DNA of 32,822 nucleotides from Candidatus Nomurabacteria bacterium RIFCSPHIGHO2_01_FULL_40_20 (GTDB taxonomy: Bacteria; Patescibacteriota; Minisyncoccia; Phycocordibacterales; UBA9973). The position numbers and the translations under genes were made by a program. The notes beneath the pieces are model-generated. The model saw only the letters and a program-made list of their open reading frames with translations. It made no database searches and was not told the origin of the DNA. Each line of letters starts with the position of its first letter. Position 1 is the first letter of the stretch. Positions 13,249 through 20,932 of the stretch are shown here, piece by piece. The stretch spans positions 1-32,822 of the forward strand of contig MFTO01000015.1 in the NCBI GenBank assembly GCA_001786835.1, in the 5' to 3' direction.

Positions 13249-14142
13249 ATGGCTAAAAAAAAACTTATCACCCATAATGGCAAATTTCACACGGATGATG
13301 TTTTTGCCTGCGCCACACTTTGCCTTCTGCTTGAAAGTCATAAAGAGTCATACGAAATAATTCGCACTCGCGATGAAGAAATAGTAAGGGGCGGGAATTA
13401 TGTCTTTGATGTCGGCGGAGTAAATGACCCTAAAGCTGACAAATTTGACCATCATCAAACGGGTGGAGCGGGTAAAAGAGAAAATGGTCTAGAATATGCT
13501 TCTTTTGGTTTGGTTTGGATGAAGTATGGCGAGGAGTTGTGCGGGTCCAAAAAAGTTGCAGACTACATTGATAAGAAAATGATTGCTTCAATTGACGCGC
13601 AAGATAACGGCGTGGATGTTTTTGCCACAACGTATCCAAATATTTTACCGTATGCTATTTGGGACGCGTTTGGTTCGTATCTCCCGACATGGAGGGAAGA
13701 CGAAAGCGCAATGGATAGTATTTTTTTAGAAGTTGTGGCACTGGCAAAAAAAATATTACAGAGAGAGATTACGAGAGCGCAGGCAAAGGTGGAAGCCGAA
13801 GCATTAGTTGAAAAAGTGTACGCCGAATCCCCTGATAAAAGATTGATAGTTTTGGATGTTTATTATCCTTGGAGGGACGTGCTCATGAAATATCCTGAAC
13901 CATTATTCGTGGTGACTCCAAGAGTGGGGGGAAAGTGGGATTTGCAAACAGTGCAGGTATCAAACAATTCTTTCAAATCTCGCAAAGACCTGCCGGCATC
14001 CTGGGGGGGACTCTCAAACGAAGATTTACAGAAAATTACAGGAGTACCAGATGCCATTTTTTGTCATCGGTCGCTTTTTTTAGCGGGAGCATCTTCTAAA
14101 GAAGGAATTTTAAAACTCGCAGAACTCGCACTTAATAATTAA
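13249..14142 (+). CDS. MYG1-family (UPF0160) metal-dependent hydrolase
   Basis: The 297-residue protein starts with THNGKFHTDDVFACATL and has FDVGGV...DKFDHHQTGGAG. These are the His/Asp metal ligands of the MYG1 family, related to DHH phosphoesterases. Later IDAQDNGVD and PRVGGKWDLQTVQV fit the family. Eukaryotic MYG1 is a 3'-5' RNA exonuclease in nucleus and mitochondria; bacterial members are uncharacterised, so RNA cleavage is only inferred. The length is near the usual 300-340. It starts 12 bp after the YqeY-like gene and is likely co-transcribed. Confidence 0.85.
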   Translation: MAKKKLITHNGKFHTDDVFACATLCLLLESHKESYEIIRTRDEEIVRGGNYVFDVGGVNDPKADKFDHHQTGGAGKRENGLEYASFGLVWMKYGEELCGSKKVADYIDKKMIASIDAQDNGVDVFATTYPNILPYAIWDAFGSYLPTWREDESAMDSIFLEVVALAKKILQREITRAQAKVEAEALVEKVYAESPDKRLIVLDVYYPWRDVLMKYPEPLFVVTPRVGGKWDLQTVQVSNNSFKSRKDLPASWGGLSNEDLQKITGVPDAIFCHRSLFLAGASSKEGILKLAELALNN

Positions 14143-14153
14143 TTAGAATTTTA

Positions 14154-14177
14154 CTAGCAACTAGCAACTAGCAACTA
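14154..14177 (+). repeat. Heptamer tandem repeat upstream of obg
   Basis: CTAGCAA is repeated three times exactly, followed by a partial CTA, ending 6 bp before the obg ATG. A related period-7 repeat precedes the start at 17982. Confidence 0.85.
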
Positions 14178-14183
14178 ATCCAT

Positions 14184-15194
14184 ATGGCCTTCGTTGATGA
14201 AATAAAAATACATGCAGAGGCAGGGCGCGGAGGCGACGGCGTGGTGCGGTGGCGTCAAGAAAAATTTATTCCCAAAGGCGGTCCAGCCGGAGGGGACGCC
14301 GGGCGGGGCGGAGATTTTTATGTGATTGGTGTGCGTGATGTCGGAATTCTCGCGCAATACAAAGCAAAGCATGAATTCATTGCCGGACGCGGAGAAGACG
14401 GCGGGAATAAAAGTTTACATGGGGCAAATGGAGAAGATTATGTATTAGAGTTACCATTGGGTTCTGTGATTACAAACTTGGCGACAGACGAGAAGTGGTA
14501 CTTGAATGAAGTAGGGCAGAAAATTCTTTTGCTTAAGGGTGGCTATGGTGGCTACGGCAACGAACATTTTAAAAGTTCAGTCAATACAACGCCCCAAGAA
14601 CGCAATGTTGGCGAGGAAGGCGAGAGGGCGGATTTTTTAATTGAACTTGAACTTTTTGCGGATGTGGGTTTAGTAGGACTTCCGAACGCAGGCAAATCGT
14701 CGCTCCTCAACGCTCTTACAAATGCAGAAGCAAAAGTGGGGGATTATGCTTTCACTACACTTGACCCGAACCTTGGCGCTTTTTACGGATTTATCATTGC
14801 GGATATTCCCGGAATCATTGAGGGCGCATCGGAAGGGAAAGGTTTAGGGGTGAAATTTTTGAAACACATCAAACGCACAAAAATGCTCGCGCATCTCATT
14901 TCGTTGGACTCCGAACGAGAGCCTTCGGCCTCGGACGGGGCAGGAAATAAAAATCCAATGGAGAGATATTTAGAAGTTAGAAAGGAGCTTGAAAAATACG
15001 GCAACGATTTAGATAAAAAAGAAGAAATTATAGTTTTAACAAAAAGTGATCTTATGGAAGACAAAAAAGTTCTAATGAAAGTAGTAAAAGATTTTAAGAA
15101 AATATCTGAAAATGTTTTTGTTTTGTCCTTGTTTGACGACGAATCTGTAAAAGCTTTTCACGACGAGCTAGTCAAAATTCTCCGCAAAATTTAA
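14184..15194 (+). CDS. obg: GTPase Obg
   Basis: The 336-residue protein has the glycine-rich Obg domain (1-158, AGRGGDGVVRWRQEKFIPKGGPAGGD) and a G domain: G1 GLPNAGKS (165-172), switch TTLDPNLG, G3 DIPG (207-210), G4 TKSD (286-289). Obg binds the 50S subunit and acts in assembly and growth control. The C-terminal OCT domain is absent. Between LISLDSE and NPMERY the chain has about 13 extra residues (243-256, REPSASDGAGNK) where most Obg proteins have a short link. The DNA there is a hairpin sharing a repeat with gatB and non-coding DNA. Heptamer repeats precede the start. Confidence 0.95.
   Translation: MAFVDEIKIHAEAGRGGDGVVRWRQEKFIPKGGPAGGDAGRGGDFYVIGVRDVGILAQYKAKHEFIAGRGEDGGNKSLHGANGEDYVLELPLGSVITNLATDEKWYLNEVGQKILLLKGGYGGYGNEHFKSSVNTTPQERNVGEEGERADFLIELELFADVGLVGLPNAGKSSLLNALTNAEAKVGDYAFTTLDPNLGAFYGFIIADIPGIIEGASEGKGLGVKFLKHIKRTKMLAHLISLDSEREPSASDGAGNKNPMERYLEVRKELEKYGNDLDKKEEIIVLTKSDLMEDKKVLMKVVKDFKKISENVFVLSLFDDESVKAFHDELVKILRKI
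14911..14944 (+). repeat. Palindromic repeat inserted in frame in obg
   Basis: CCG-AA-CGAG-A-GCC, loop TTC, then GGCCTCG-GA-CGG: a hairpin with a symmetric internal loop and one bulge. Its end CCTCGGACGGGGCAGG recurs almost unchanged at 8718-8732 and partly in gatB. It encodes extra residues between G3 and G4 of Obg. Confidence 0.6.
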
Positions 15195-15236
15195 AAATTT
15201 GAAAAATACAGCTTTTGTGTTAGTATTTTTACCTGT

Positions 15237-16649
15237 ATGACTAAAGTATTAAATTTCATAAAAAGGAAGAAATATTGGCTGGTCGCCCTTTTAGTTATCG
15301 CCCTTTTAGCTGTTGTCGTTTTTAAGAATAAAAACACAGAAGTGGGCTATGTAGTGGGAAGGACTGATGTCAGGCAATCCGTGGTGCTTTCTGGGAAAGT
15401 GGAAACAAGCGCCAAAGCGGACTTGGGTTTTGCTGTCTCCGGCAGGGTAGAGAGAATTTATGTGAAAAATAATCAGGACGTTGAGCGGGGCGCAGTCTTG
15501 GCGCAACTTGAAATTGGAGAGCTTTTGGCTGATCTTAAAATCAAGGAATTGGATTCTAAAACTTCCGATGTGGATTTGGTGGGAGCAAAGGATGAATTGG
15601 AAAAAGTTAAATTGCAAGAAGATGCCAAAGTGGCAAACGCTTACCGAAATTTACTTAGTGAAGATTTGGAATTGATTCCACACTCAAGTGACTATATAGC
15701 AACAGCTCCGAATATTTTGGGTATTTATGATGGCGCCGAAGGAACTTATAAAATAAATATAAGTCAGGAAAATTTAACATACATACTTCGCACTTTTAAT
15801 TTAGAAAAAACAAAACGTGAAATCAATGAAGAGAGCGCTACCTTGTTCGGTACCCGCGGGCTCTATATTTCGTTTCCGGATGATTTCGGAGATTATGTTA
15901 GTACCACTTGGTACTTGAACATTCCAAATAAATCAGGGGCTTCGTATTTGGCAAATTACAATGCCTACATAGAAGCAAAGGGCGACAGAGATATCAAAAT
16001 AAAAAATGCCCAAGTCTCTTATGACAAACTCCTAGCGCAAGAGGGTAGCGGAGATTCTGTGGCTTTGGCTGAAATAGAAAAAATAAAAGCAGAGATAAGA
16101 AAAAACACTATCTATGCGCCTTTCTCTGGCAAGGTTACAAATATTGAAAAAGAAATAGGAGAAAATATTTCCTCTGGCGAGCGGATGCTTTCTGTCTTGG
16201 GCGAGGAGCGTTTTGAAGTGGTGCTCCAAGTCTCTGAGCTAGATGTTTCCAAACTCACTTTGGATTCCGAGGTAAAAATTATTTTGGACGCGATACCTGG
16301 AGAAACCTTTTATGGAATTCTTCGTTCGGTAAATTCAAAAGAGACCGAAGTGGATGGGGTGCCGGTATACGAAGCTTTCGTAGAGCTTGCGCCGGACCCG
16401 CGCATCAAGACGGGCATGAGCGCGCGAGGCGAGATAGTGCTTGCCGAAAGATTGGGCGTGATTGCTATCCCTGCCTATTTAATTCAAAAAGAAGGTGATA
16501 TTAATTTTGTAAAGATTGCGGGGACAAATGGAGACAGCAGTGGAGATATGACGAAAGTAGAAATTACAACTGGCATCACCGGTTCGGACTCTATGGTGGA
16601 AATAACTTCGGGGCTTAGTGAAGGCGACAAAGTGTTCGCCGGAGAATAA
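15237..16649 (+). CDS. HlyD/MacA-type membrane fusion protein
   Basis: The 470-residue protein has an N-terminal membrane helix (about 12-29), then a biotinyl-lipoyl-like half (VVLSGKVETSAKADLGFAVSGRVERIYVKNNQDVERGAVLAQLE). A long helical hairpin follows, then the second lipoyl half (IYAPFSGKVTNIEKEIGENISSGE) and beta-barrel domains. Adaptors of this kind link an inner-membrane ABC transporter to the exterior or cell wall. It is followed directly by a MacB/FtsX-type permease and its ATPase, so a MacAB-like three-gene export or envelope-stress system is likely. The cargo is unknown. The helical segment includes an unusual 80-residue insertion (DLELIPHSSDYIATAPNILG onwards), perhaps a separate domain. 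Confidence 0.88.
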   Translation: MTKVLNFIKRKKYWLVALLVIALLAVVVFKNKNTEVGYVVGRTDVRQSVVLSGKVETSAKADLGFAVSGRVERIYVKNNQDVERGAVLAQLEIGELLADLKIKELDSKTSDVDLVGAKDELEKVKLQEDAKVANAYRNLLSEDLELIPHSSDYIATAPNILGIYDGAEGTYKINISQENLTYILRTFNLEKTKREINEESATLFGTRGLYISFPDDFGDYVSTTWYLNIPNKSGASYLANYNAYIEAKGDRDIKIKNAQVSYDKLLAQEGSGDSVALAEIEKIKAEIRKNTIYAPFSGKVTNIEKEIGENISSGERMLSVLGEERFEVVLQVSELDVSKLTLDSEVKIILDAIPGETFYGILRSVNSKETEVDGVPVYEAFVELAPDPRIKTGMSARGEIVLAERLGVIAIPAYLIQKEGDINFVKIAGTNGDSSGDMTKVEITTGITGSDSMVEITSGLSEGDKVFAGE

Positions 16650-16651
16650 AA

Positions 16652-17935
16652 ATGGAAAAGGGTATTGACCGTTCAAATAAGTTTGGAAACACACTCAAGG
16701 TGGGTTGGTTTTTGGCCAAACGCCAAATCAAAGGGAGCAACAAGGCGACGACACTTCTCATCATATTCATCATGATGCTCACTTTTCTAAACCTCGTCGT
16801 GGTCTCGGGGATTTTGGTCGGGCTGATTGAGGGAGGCAATATCGCCAACCGAGAACAATACACCGGGGATGTAATTATCAAAACTCTGCCGGGCGAAAAA
16901 GATATCGGTAAAACTTATGAGATAACAAATACTTTAGAAAAAATGTCTGGAGTAGAATATTTTTCGGTGCGATATTTTGAAGGTGGGCAAATAGAAGCGA
17001 ACTACAAAACCAGACGCGATTTTGACACTCTGCAGGACTTGGTGTCTACTCAAATCACCGGTATCAATATCAAAAATGAGGAAGAGCTTTCAAATATTTC
17101 CGATTACATTGTAGAAGGAGAATTTTTAAAAGAAGGCGAGAGCGGATATATCATCATGGGTTCTAGTTTGCTTCGCAGATATTCCGCGGATTTTGGGGAC
17201 TACTTTGCTTCGCTTGAAGGCGTATATCCCGGCGAGGAAGTGAAAGTAACCGTGGGAGACAACACCAGGACTTTTATCGTCAAAGGCATTCTTGATTCCA
17301 AAGTTGGCGAAGTTTCTCTTCGCGCTTTTATCACCGAAGAAGATTTTTGGCGTTTGTCCGATAGACCGGGGTTAAACGGCAACGAGATTTCTATTTCAAT
17401 CATTCCGGGAGCGACTCTTACATCTACAGAATTAAAGAGCAATCTAATCAAAGCAGGTTTTGAGAATCAAGGTAAAATTCAGACTGCGCTTGAAGCGATT
17501 CCGGATTTTCTAAATCAAATCAAAATTGCTTTTTCACTTTTAGGCAATGTCATCGGGCTTATCGGTATCGCGGTTGCGTCCATTACAATTTTTATTGTGA
17601 TATTTATCAATGCCGTTACTCGCCGAAAATATATCGGCATTATGAAAGGCATCGGGATTAGTGAGCGGGCAATAGAGATTTCTTATATTTTCCAGTCCAT
17701 TTTTTACGCGACTTTAGGCGGGCTTTTAGGATTGCTCTTGGTCTACGGAGGGCTGGTTCCGCTTTTCTTGGCGCATCCGCTTGATTTTCCATTCTCTGAC
17801 GGCATACTGGTCGCTCCGGTTCCGGATACGACGTTTAAATTTTTCTTGCTTTTATTAGTCACCTTGATTGCTGGCTATATTCCGGCGCGAAGAATTGTAA
17901 AGAAAAATACATTAGACAGTATTTTAGGCAGGTGA
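16652..17935 (+). CDS. ABC transporter permease, MacB/FtsX type
   Basis: The 427-residue protein has the MacB topology. The first membrane helix is near 32-56 (TTLLIIFIMMLTFLNLVVVSGIL), followed by a large extracytoplasmic domain (about 60-285). Three C-terminal helices form the FtsX domain: about 293-325, 345-370 and 395-415. A coupling region RRKYIGIMKGIGISERAI lies between two of them. It begins 2 nt after the fusion-protein stop and is followed by the ATPase gene. Such permeases act by transmembrane conformational change rather than classic transport. The substrate is unknown. Confidence 0.9.
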   Translation: MEKGIDRSNKFGNTLKVGWFLAKRQIKGSNKATTLLIIFIMMLTFLNLVVVSGILVGLIEGGNIANREQYTGDVIIKTLPGEKDIGKTYEITNTLEKMSGVEYFSVRYFEGGQIEANYKTRRDFDTLQDLVSTQITGINIKNEEELSNISDYIVEGEFLKEGESGYIIMGSSLLRRYSADFGDYFASLEGVYPGEEVKVTVGDNTRTFIVKGILDSKVGEVSLRAFITEEDFWRLSDRPGLNGNEISISIIPGATLTSTELKSNLIKAGFENQGKIQTALEAIPDFLNQIKIAFSLLGNVIGLIGIAVASITIFIVIFINAVTRRKYIGIMKGIGISERAIEISYIFQSIFYATLGGLLGLLLVYGGLVPLFLAHPLDFPFSDGILVAPVPDTTFKFFLLLLVTLIAGYIPARRIVKKNTLDSILGR

Positions 17936-17948
17936 TTAATTATAATAG

Positions 17949-17975
17949 AAACTAGAACCTAGCAACTAGAACCTA
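17949..17975 (+). repeat. Period-7 tandem repeat upstream of the ABC ATPase
   Basis: AACTAGA-ACCTAGC-AACTAGA-ACCTAAT: four units of a degenerate heptamer, ending 6 bp before the ATG at 17982. It is related to the CTAGCAA repeat before obg. Confidence 0.75.
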
Positions 17976-17981
17976 ATTTAT

Positions 17982-18659
17982 ATGATTAAAGTAAAAAATT
18001 TACACAAAAAATACGCCACCAAACATTTGGAAACTCTTGTGCTCAAGGGTATTGACCTTGAAGTCAAAGAAGGCGAGTTCTTGGGCATAATGGGTCGCTC
18101 TGGCGCGGGCAAATCCACTCTCATGTATCAGATGAGTTTGCTTGACCATCCGAGTGGAGGTGAGATTCTGATAGACGGCGCAAATACTGAAAATATGTCA
18201 CCCAAAGAGCGCACCCAAATGCGACTCGGGACCCTCGGCTATGTGTTCCAAGACTACGCGCTCATTCCCGAGCTCACTGCGAGCGAGAATGTAATGATTC
18301 CACTTTTGATGCGAGGTAATACGCTCAAAGAAGCAAAAGATATCGCTGATGGTGTGCTTGGGAAAATTGGACTCTCACACAGAATAGAAAATAAACCGAG
18401 CCAGCTCTCCGGCGGAGAACAGCAACGGGTGGCCGTTGCTCGCGCTATGGCGCACGACCCGAAAATTTTGTTTGCCGACGAACCGACGGCGAACCTAGAC
18501 ACCGTCTCTGGCGAATCCGTGATAGAGCTTTTTGAAGAACTTCACAAAAAAGGGCAGACTATAGTGATGGTTACTCACGAAGATGAATATGCCAAATACT
18601 GCGACCGGATTGTGTATCTTGAGGATGGGAAAATTGTGAAGGAGAGTAGGAAGAAGTAA
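17982..18659 (+). CDS. ABC transporter ATP-binding protein, LolD/MacB type
   Basis: The 225-residue ATPase has Walker [10 protein letters not shown] (38-46), Q-loop [17 protein letters not shown], signature LSGGEQQ (142-148), Walker B ILFADE (162-167), the D-loop NLD and H-loop VTHE. These features and the size match the LolD/MacB/FtsE branch, which pairs with FtsX-type permeases such as the one encoded just upstream. It should power the MacA-like/permease complex. The 3' end touches hairpin repeat copy 3 (begins at the last stop base). Confidence 0.94.
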   Translation: MIKVKNLHKKYATKHLETLVLKGIDLEVKEGEFLGIMGRSGAGKSTLMYQMSLLDHPSGGEILIDGANTENMSPKERTQMRLGTLGYVFQDYALIPELTASENVMIPLLMRGNTLKEAKDIADGVLGKIGLSHRIENKPSQLSGGEQQRVAVARAMAHDPKILFADEPTANLDTVSGESVIELFEELHKKGQTIVMVTHEDEYAKYCDRIVYLEDGKIVKESRKK

Positions 18660-18698
18660 AATTACCTAACTATAGCGGTCGCAGAAGTTAGGTAATTT
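18659..18698 (+). repeat. Hairpin repeat, copy 3 (solo)
   Basis: AAATTACCTAACT and AGTTAGGTAATTT form a perfect 13-bp stem around the 14-nt loop ATAGCGGTCGCAGA. Stem core, loop length and AGCGGTCGCA match the two copies around 11.3-11.9 kb. No Cas2-like gene is attached. No T-run follows, so it is not simply a terminator. Confidence 0.88.
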
Positions 18699-18714
18699 GG
18701 AGTTTCATAGAAAG

Positions 18715-18744
18715 TTGACAAGCGGATTTTGAATATGGTATAAA
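18715..18744 (+). promoter_or_regulatory. Promoter of the gene at 18852
   Basis: TTGACA (18715-18720), an 18-nt spacer and TATAAA (18739-18744) preceded by TGG. It is one of the best sigma-70-like promoters in the window and predicts a leader of about 100 nt. Confidence 0.7.
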
Positions 18745-18782
18745 ATAGGCATAAAATTTTGTTCCTTGTAATTTTTAAGTTG

Positions 18783-18832
18783 ATGGATTGGTTATCCAAG
18801 ATTCTTGAGGGAGTTTTGGATAACTAATTCAT
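18783..18832 (+). promoter_or_regulatory. Leader hairpin containing a 14-codon ORF
   Basis: Arms 18783-18799 and 18816-18832 pair over 17 bp (two G-U pairs) with a 16-nt loop. The same stretch encodes ATG...TAA for MDWLSKILEGVLDN (18783-18827). It lies between the promoter and the start at 18852. It may be a leader peptide with an attenuator, or only a structured leader; no Shine-Dalgarno sequence supports the mini-ORF. Confidence 0.45.
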
Positions 18833-18851
18833 TAACTAAATTTTTTTTATT

Positions 18852-19355
18852 ATGCAGACAAGAACGCTAAGTAACTTGGGGATATTTGCAGTTCCTGACA
18901 AAGTTACGGTAACTGAAGAAAAAGTGCAAAAAAGCTATGTTGATGTGCATTGTAAGCCGGGTTGCGGAGGGGCAACCTGTCGGTATTTTAAACGTGAAGT
19001 AAATGGGTTTGGTTCGATGTGCAGTAAATACATGTATAATACCGGCATCTTAGATAACTCGCTACTATCAAGGGAGAATTGTGACGGACAGTTTGTAATC
19101 CGGAGGGTTCTCAGTTTTCTGGAAAGCAATATTGGCAGGACCGTCAGTTTGAACGGGGAAACAATGAAACTAAAAAGTGTTTCTCCGACACAATTGGAAC
19201 ACACCAAAATTCTCTCACTATTTCAGAAGAAATTGAATGGGGATGATATCGGACACACCCGTCACCTTTTCCTTGATCGTATTAAGATCGAGGAGAGAAA
19301 GAAAAAAATAATTCTGCATAGCGCCGGCTATACTTTGAAAATCCTAAAAGGATAA
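18852..19355 (+). CDS. Unknown protein with a cysteine cluster
   Basis: The 167-residue product is not recognised. Near residue 34 it has CKPGCGGATC followed by a further Cys at about 56 (GSMCSKY) and one near 77 (ENCDG). The spacing could hold zinc or an iron-sulfur cluster. The C-terminal half is rich in basic residues (RIKIEERKKKIILHSAG), with no membrane helix or signal peptide. It has its own strong promoter, a structured leader and a strong terminator, so it is a single-gene unit and presumably well expressed. Confidence 0.65.
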   Translation: MQTRTLSNLGIFAVPDKVTVTEEKVQKSYVDVHCKPGCGGATCRYFKREVNGFGSMCSKYMYNTGILDNSLLSRENCDGQFVIRRVLSFLESNIGRTVSLNGETMKLKSVSPTQLEHTKILSLFQKKLNGDDIGHTRHLFLDRIKIEERKKKIILHSAGYTLKILKG

Positions 19356-19367
19356 AGGAATAGCCGG
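19324..19367 (+). terminator. Hairpin spanning the stop of the 18852 gene
   Basis: CCGGCTAT and ATAGCCGG pair, with an inner ATCCT/AGGAT stem. This would fold the last codons and stop codon of the mRNA and could protect its 3' end. Confidence 0.4.
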
Positions 19368-19372
19368 ACAAT

Positions 19373-19414
19373 AAAGTGCGGTTCACATGAACCGCACTTT
19401 CTTTTTGCTTTTTT
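19373..19414 (+). terminator. Strong intrinsic terminator
   Basis: AAAGTGCGGTTCA and TGAACCGCACTTT form a 13-bp complement around two bases (a 4-nt loop in practice). CTTTTTGCTTTTTT follows. It ends the 18852 transcript before gatB. Confidence 0.88.
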
Positions 19415-19443
19415 GGTTGAAAACACTTATACTTTTTATACTT

Positions 19444-20928
19444 ATGTCGAAAAAATACTATTATACGGTGGGGCTGGAAATACATGCCGAGTTGAAAACC
19501 AAGAGCAAGATGTTTTGCAGTTGTAAAAATGATCCCGATGAGAAGAAGCCCAATGTAAACATTTGCCCGGTGTGTATGGCGCATCCGGGGGCTTTGCCGG
19601 TTGCCAATAAAAAAGCAATAGAGCATGTGATTAAAGTCGGGCTTGCGCTCGGCTCCACTATTGCGGACTTTAGCGAATTTGACCGCAAAAATTATTTTTA
19701 TCCGGATATTCCGAAGGGTTATCAGATTTCGCAGTACAAGTATCCAATAGTCTCGGGAGGTAGTCTTGCAAACTACGGCATTACCCGCGTGCACTTAGAA
19801 GAAGATACTGCCAACAACAAGCATTTTGAAGCTGGAAGTGGCCCCGCCAAGGACGGGGCAAGCTACTCCCTAATCGATTTCAATCGCGCCGGCGTGCCCT
19901 TGATGGAGCTTGTGACCGAGCCTCATACATTTGAGAGTATGGAGGAGGCATCCAAAACCGCTTCCAATTTTGCCAAAGAATATCAACTACTCTTGTGGTA
20001 TTTGGAAATATCGGAAGCAAATATGGAGAAAGGAGAATTTCGGGTAGAGGCGAATGTCTCCGTTTCAACAGAGAAGGGAAAATTGAGCCCAAATTACGTA
20101 GAAGTAAAAAATTTGAATTCTTTCAAGACAGTAGAGAAAGCTATCAAGTATGAATACGAGCGGATGATAGAATTGATTGAGGGAGGAAAGGCGGATGAAA
20201 TAGTAAAAGAGACTCGGGGTTGGGATGAAGGGAAACAGAAAACGACTTCGCAAAGGAAAAAAGAATCAAGCCAAGATTATCGCTATTTTCCAGATCCGGA
20301 TTTGCCGAAAATGTATCTCCATGAAGCATTTGATTTGGAAAAGATGAAAAGTGAATTACCAGAGTTACCTAATGCCATACGCAAACGTTTTGCAAGTTAT
20401 GGGATAAAGACCGAAGATGGAGATTTACTTGTCACAGAGCCAAAGTTAGGACTCATGTTTGAAGCCACGCTGTCATGCTTTAAAGAACTTTTTGATGGAG
20501 AAATGCCTTACGATCCAAAGTATGCCATTACAATAGCAAATTTCGTTCTTTCAGACCTGCAATCAATAAATAAAAAGGATCCCAATGCAGGTTTCCCGCA
20601 AGCAGAACAATTTGCGGTTTTAATACGAAGGTTTGTTGATGGAAAAATTTCTTCCCGAGTGGCCAAAGACCTTATCCCTAAATTGATTTATGAAAGAATT
20701 GAAGTTGATAAAGTGCTAGAAAAAGAGAACTTATTGCAAAGTAATGATGAGGGTGCGCTGAAAATTATCGTAGAAAAAGTAATCAGCGAGAATCCGGAAG
20801 TGGTGGCGACATATAAGGGCGGAAAAGAAAACGCGATAATGTCCTTGGTGGGTAAAATTATCAAAGAGTCTGGTGGCTCTGCCAATCCGCAAATTGTTTT
20901 AAAATTATTAAAAGAGATGTTAAAATAA
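19444..20928 (+). CDS. gatB: Asp/Glu-tRNA(Asn/Gln) amidotransferase subunit B
   Basis: The 494-residue protein starts YYTVGLEIHAELKTKSKMFCSC and contains NICPVCMAHPGALPV, the DFDRKNYFYPDIPKGYQISQ-type motif, DYRYFPDPDLP and a C-terminal YqeY/tRNA-binding domain. GatCAB converts Glu-tRNA-Gln or Asp-tRNA-Asn to the amidated form. I use the ATG at 19444; the frame is open to 19387, but that part lies in the upstream terminator. About ten extra residues (SGPAKDGAS) follow LEEDTANNKHFEAG, encoded by a palindrome. gatA and gatC are not in the window. Confidence 0.95.
   Translation: MSKKYYYTVGLEIHAELKTKSKMFCSCKNDPDEKKPNVNICPVCMAHPGALPVANKKAIEHVIKVGLALGSTIADFSEFDRKNYFYPDIPKGYQISQYKYPIVSGGSLANYGITRVHLEEDTANNKHFEAGSGPAKDGASYSLIDFNRAGVPLMELVTEPHTFESMEEASKTASNFAKEYQLLLWYLEISEANMEKGEFRVEANVSVSTEKGKLSPNYVEVKNLNSFKTVEKAIKYEYERMIELIEGGKADEIVKETRGWDEGKQKTTSQRKKESSQDYRYFPDPDLPKMYLHEAFDLEKMKSELPELPNAIRKRFASYGIKTEDGDLLVTEPKLGLMFEATLSCFKELFDGEMPYDPKYAITIANFVLSDLQSINKKDPNAGFPQAEQFAVLIRRFVDGKISSRVAKDLIPKLIYERIEVDKVLEKENLLQSNDEGALKIIVEKVISENPEVVATYKGGKENAIMSLVGKIIKESGGSANPQIVLKLLKEMLK
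19841..19862 (+). repeat. Short palindrome inserted in frame in gatB
   Basis: GCCCCG and CGGGGC flank a 7-nt loop. The segment GGACGGGGCAAG resembles the obg insert end GGACGGGGCAGG. It lies at a loop between LEEDTA and YSLIDFNRAG, where family members are shorter. Confidence 0.55.
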
Positions 20929-20932
20929 ACAT

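Noticed and set aside
14154-14177. Minimal CRISPR-like array
   Set aside because: Units are 7 bp with no spacers; it is a simple tandem repeat.
16652-18659. FtsEX division pair
   Set aside because: Permease and ATPase are of the same superfamily, but the adjacent HlyD/MacA-like adaptor and the large extracytoplasmic domain fit a MacAB-type system better.
19387-19443. Upstream in-frame start for gatB
   Set aside because: It lies inside the terminator hairpin and T-run; MSKKYYYTVGLEIH at 19444 is the family-like N-terminus.
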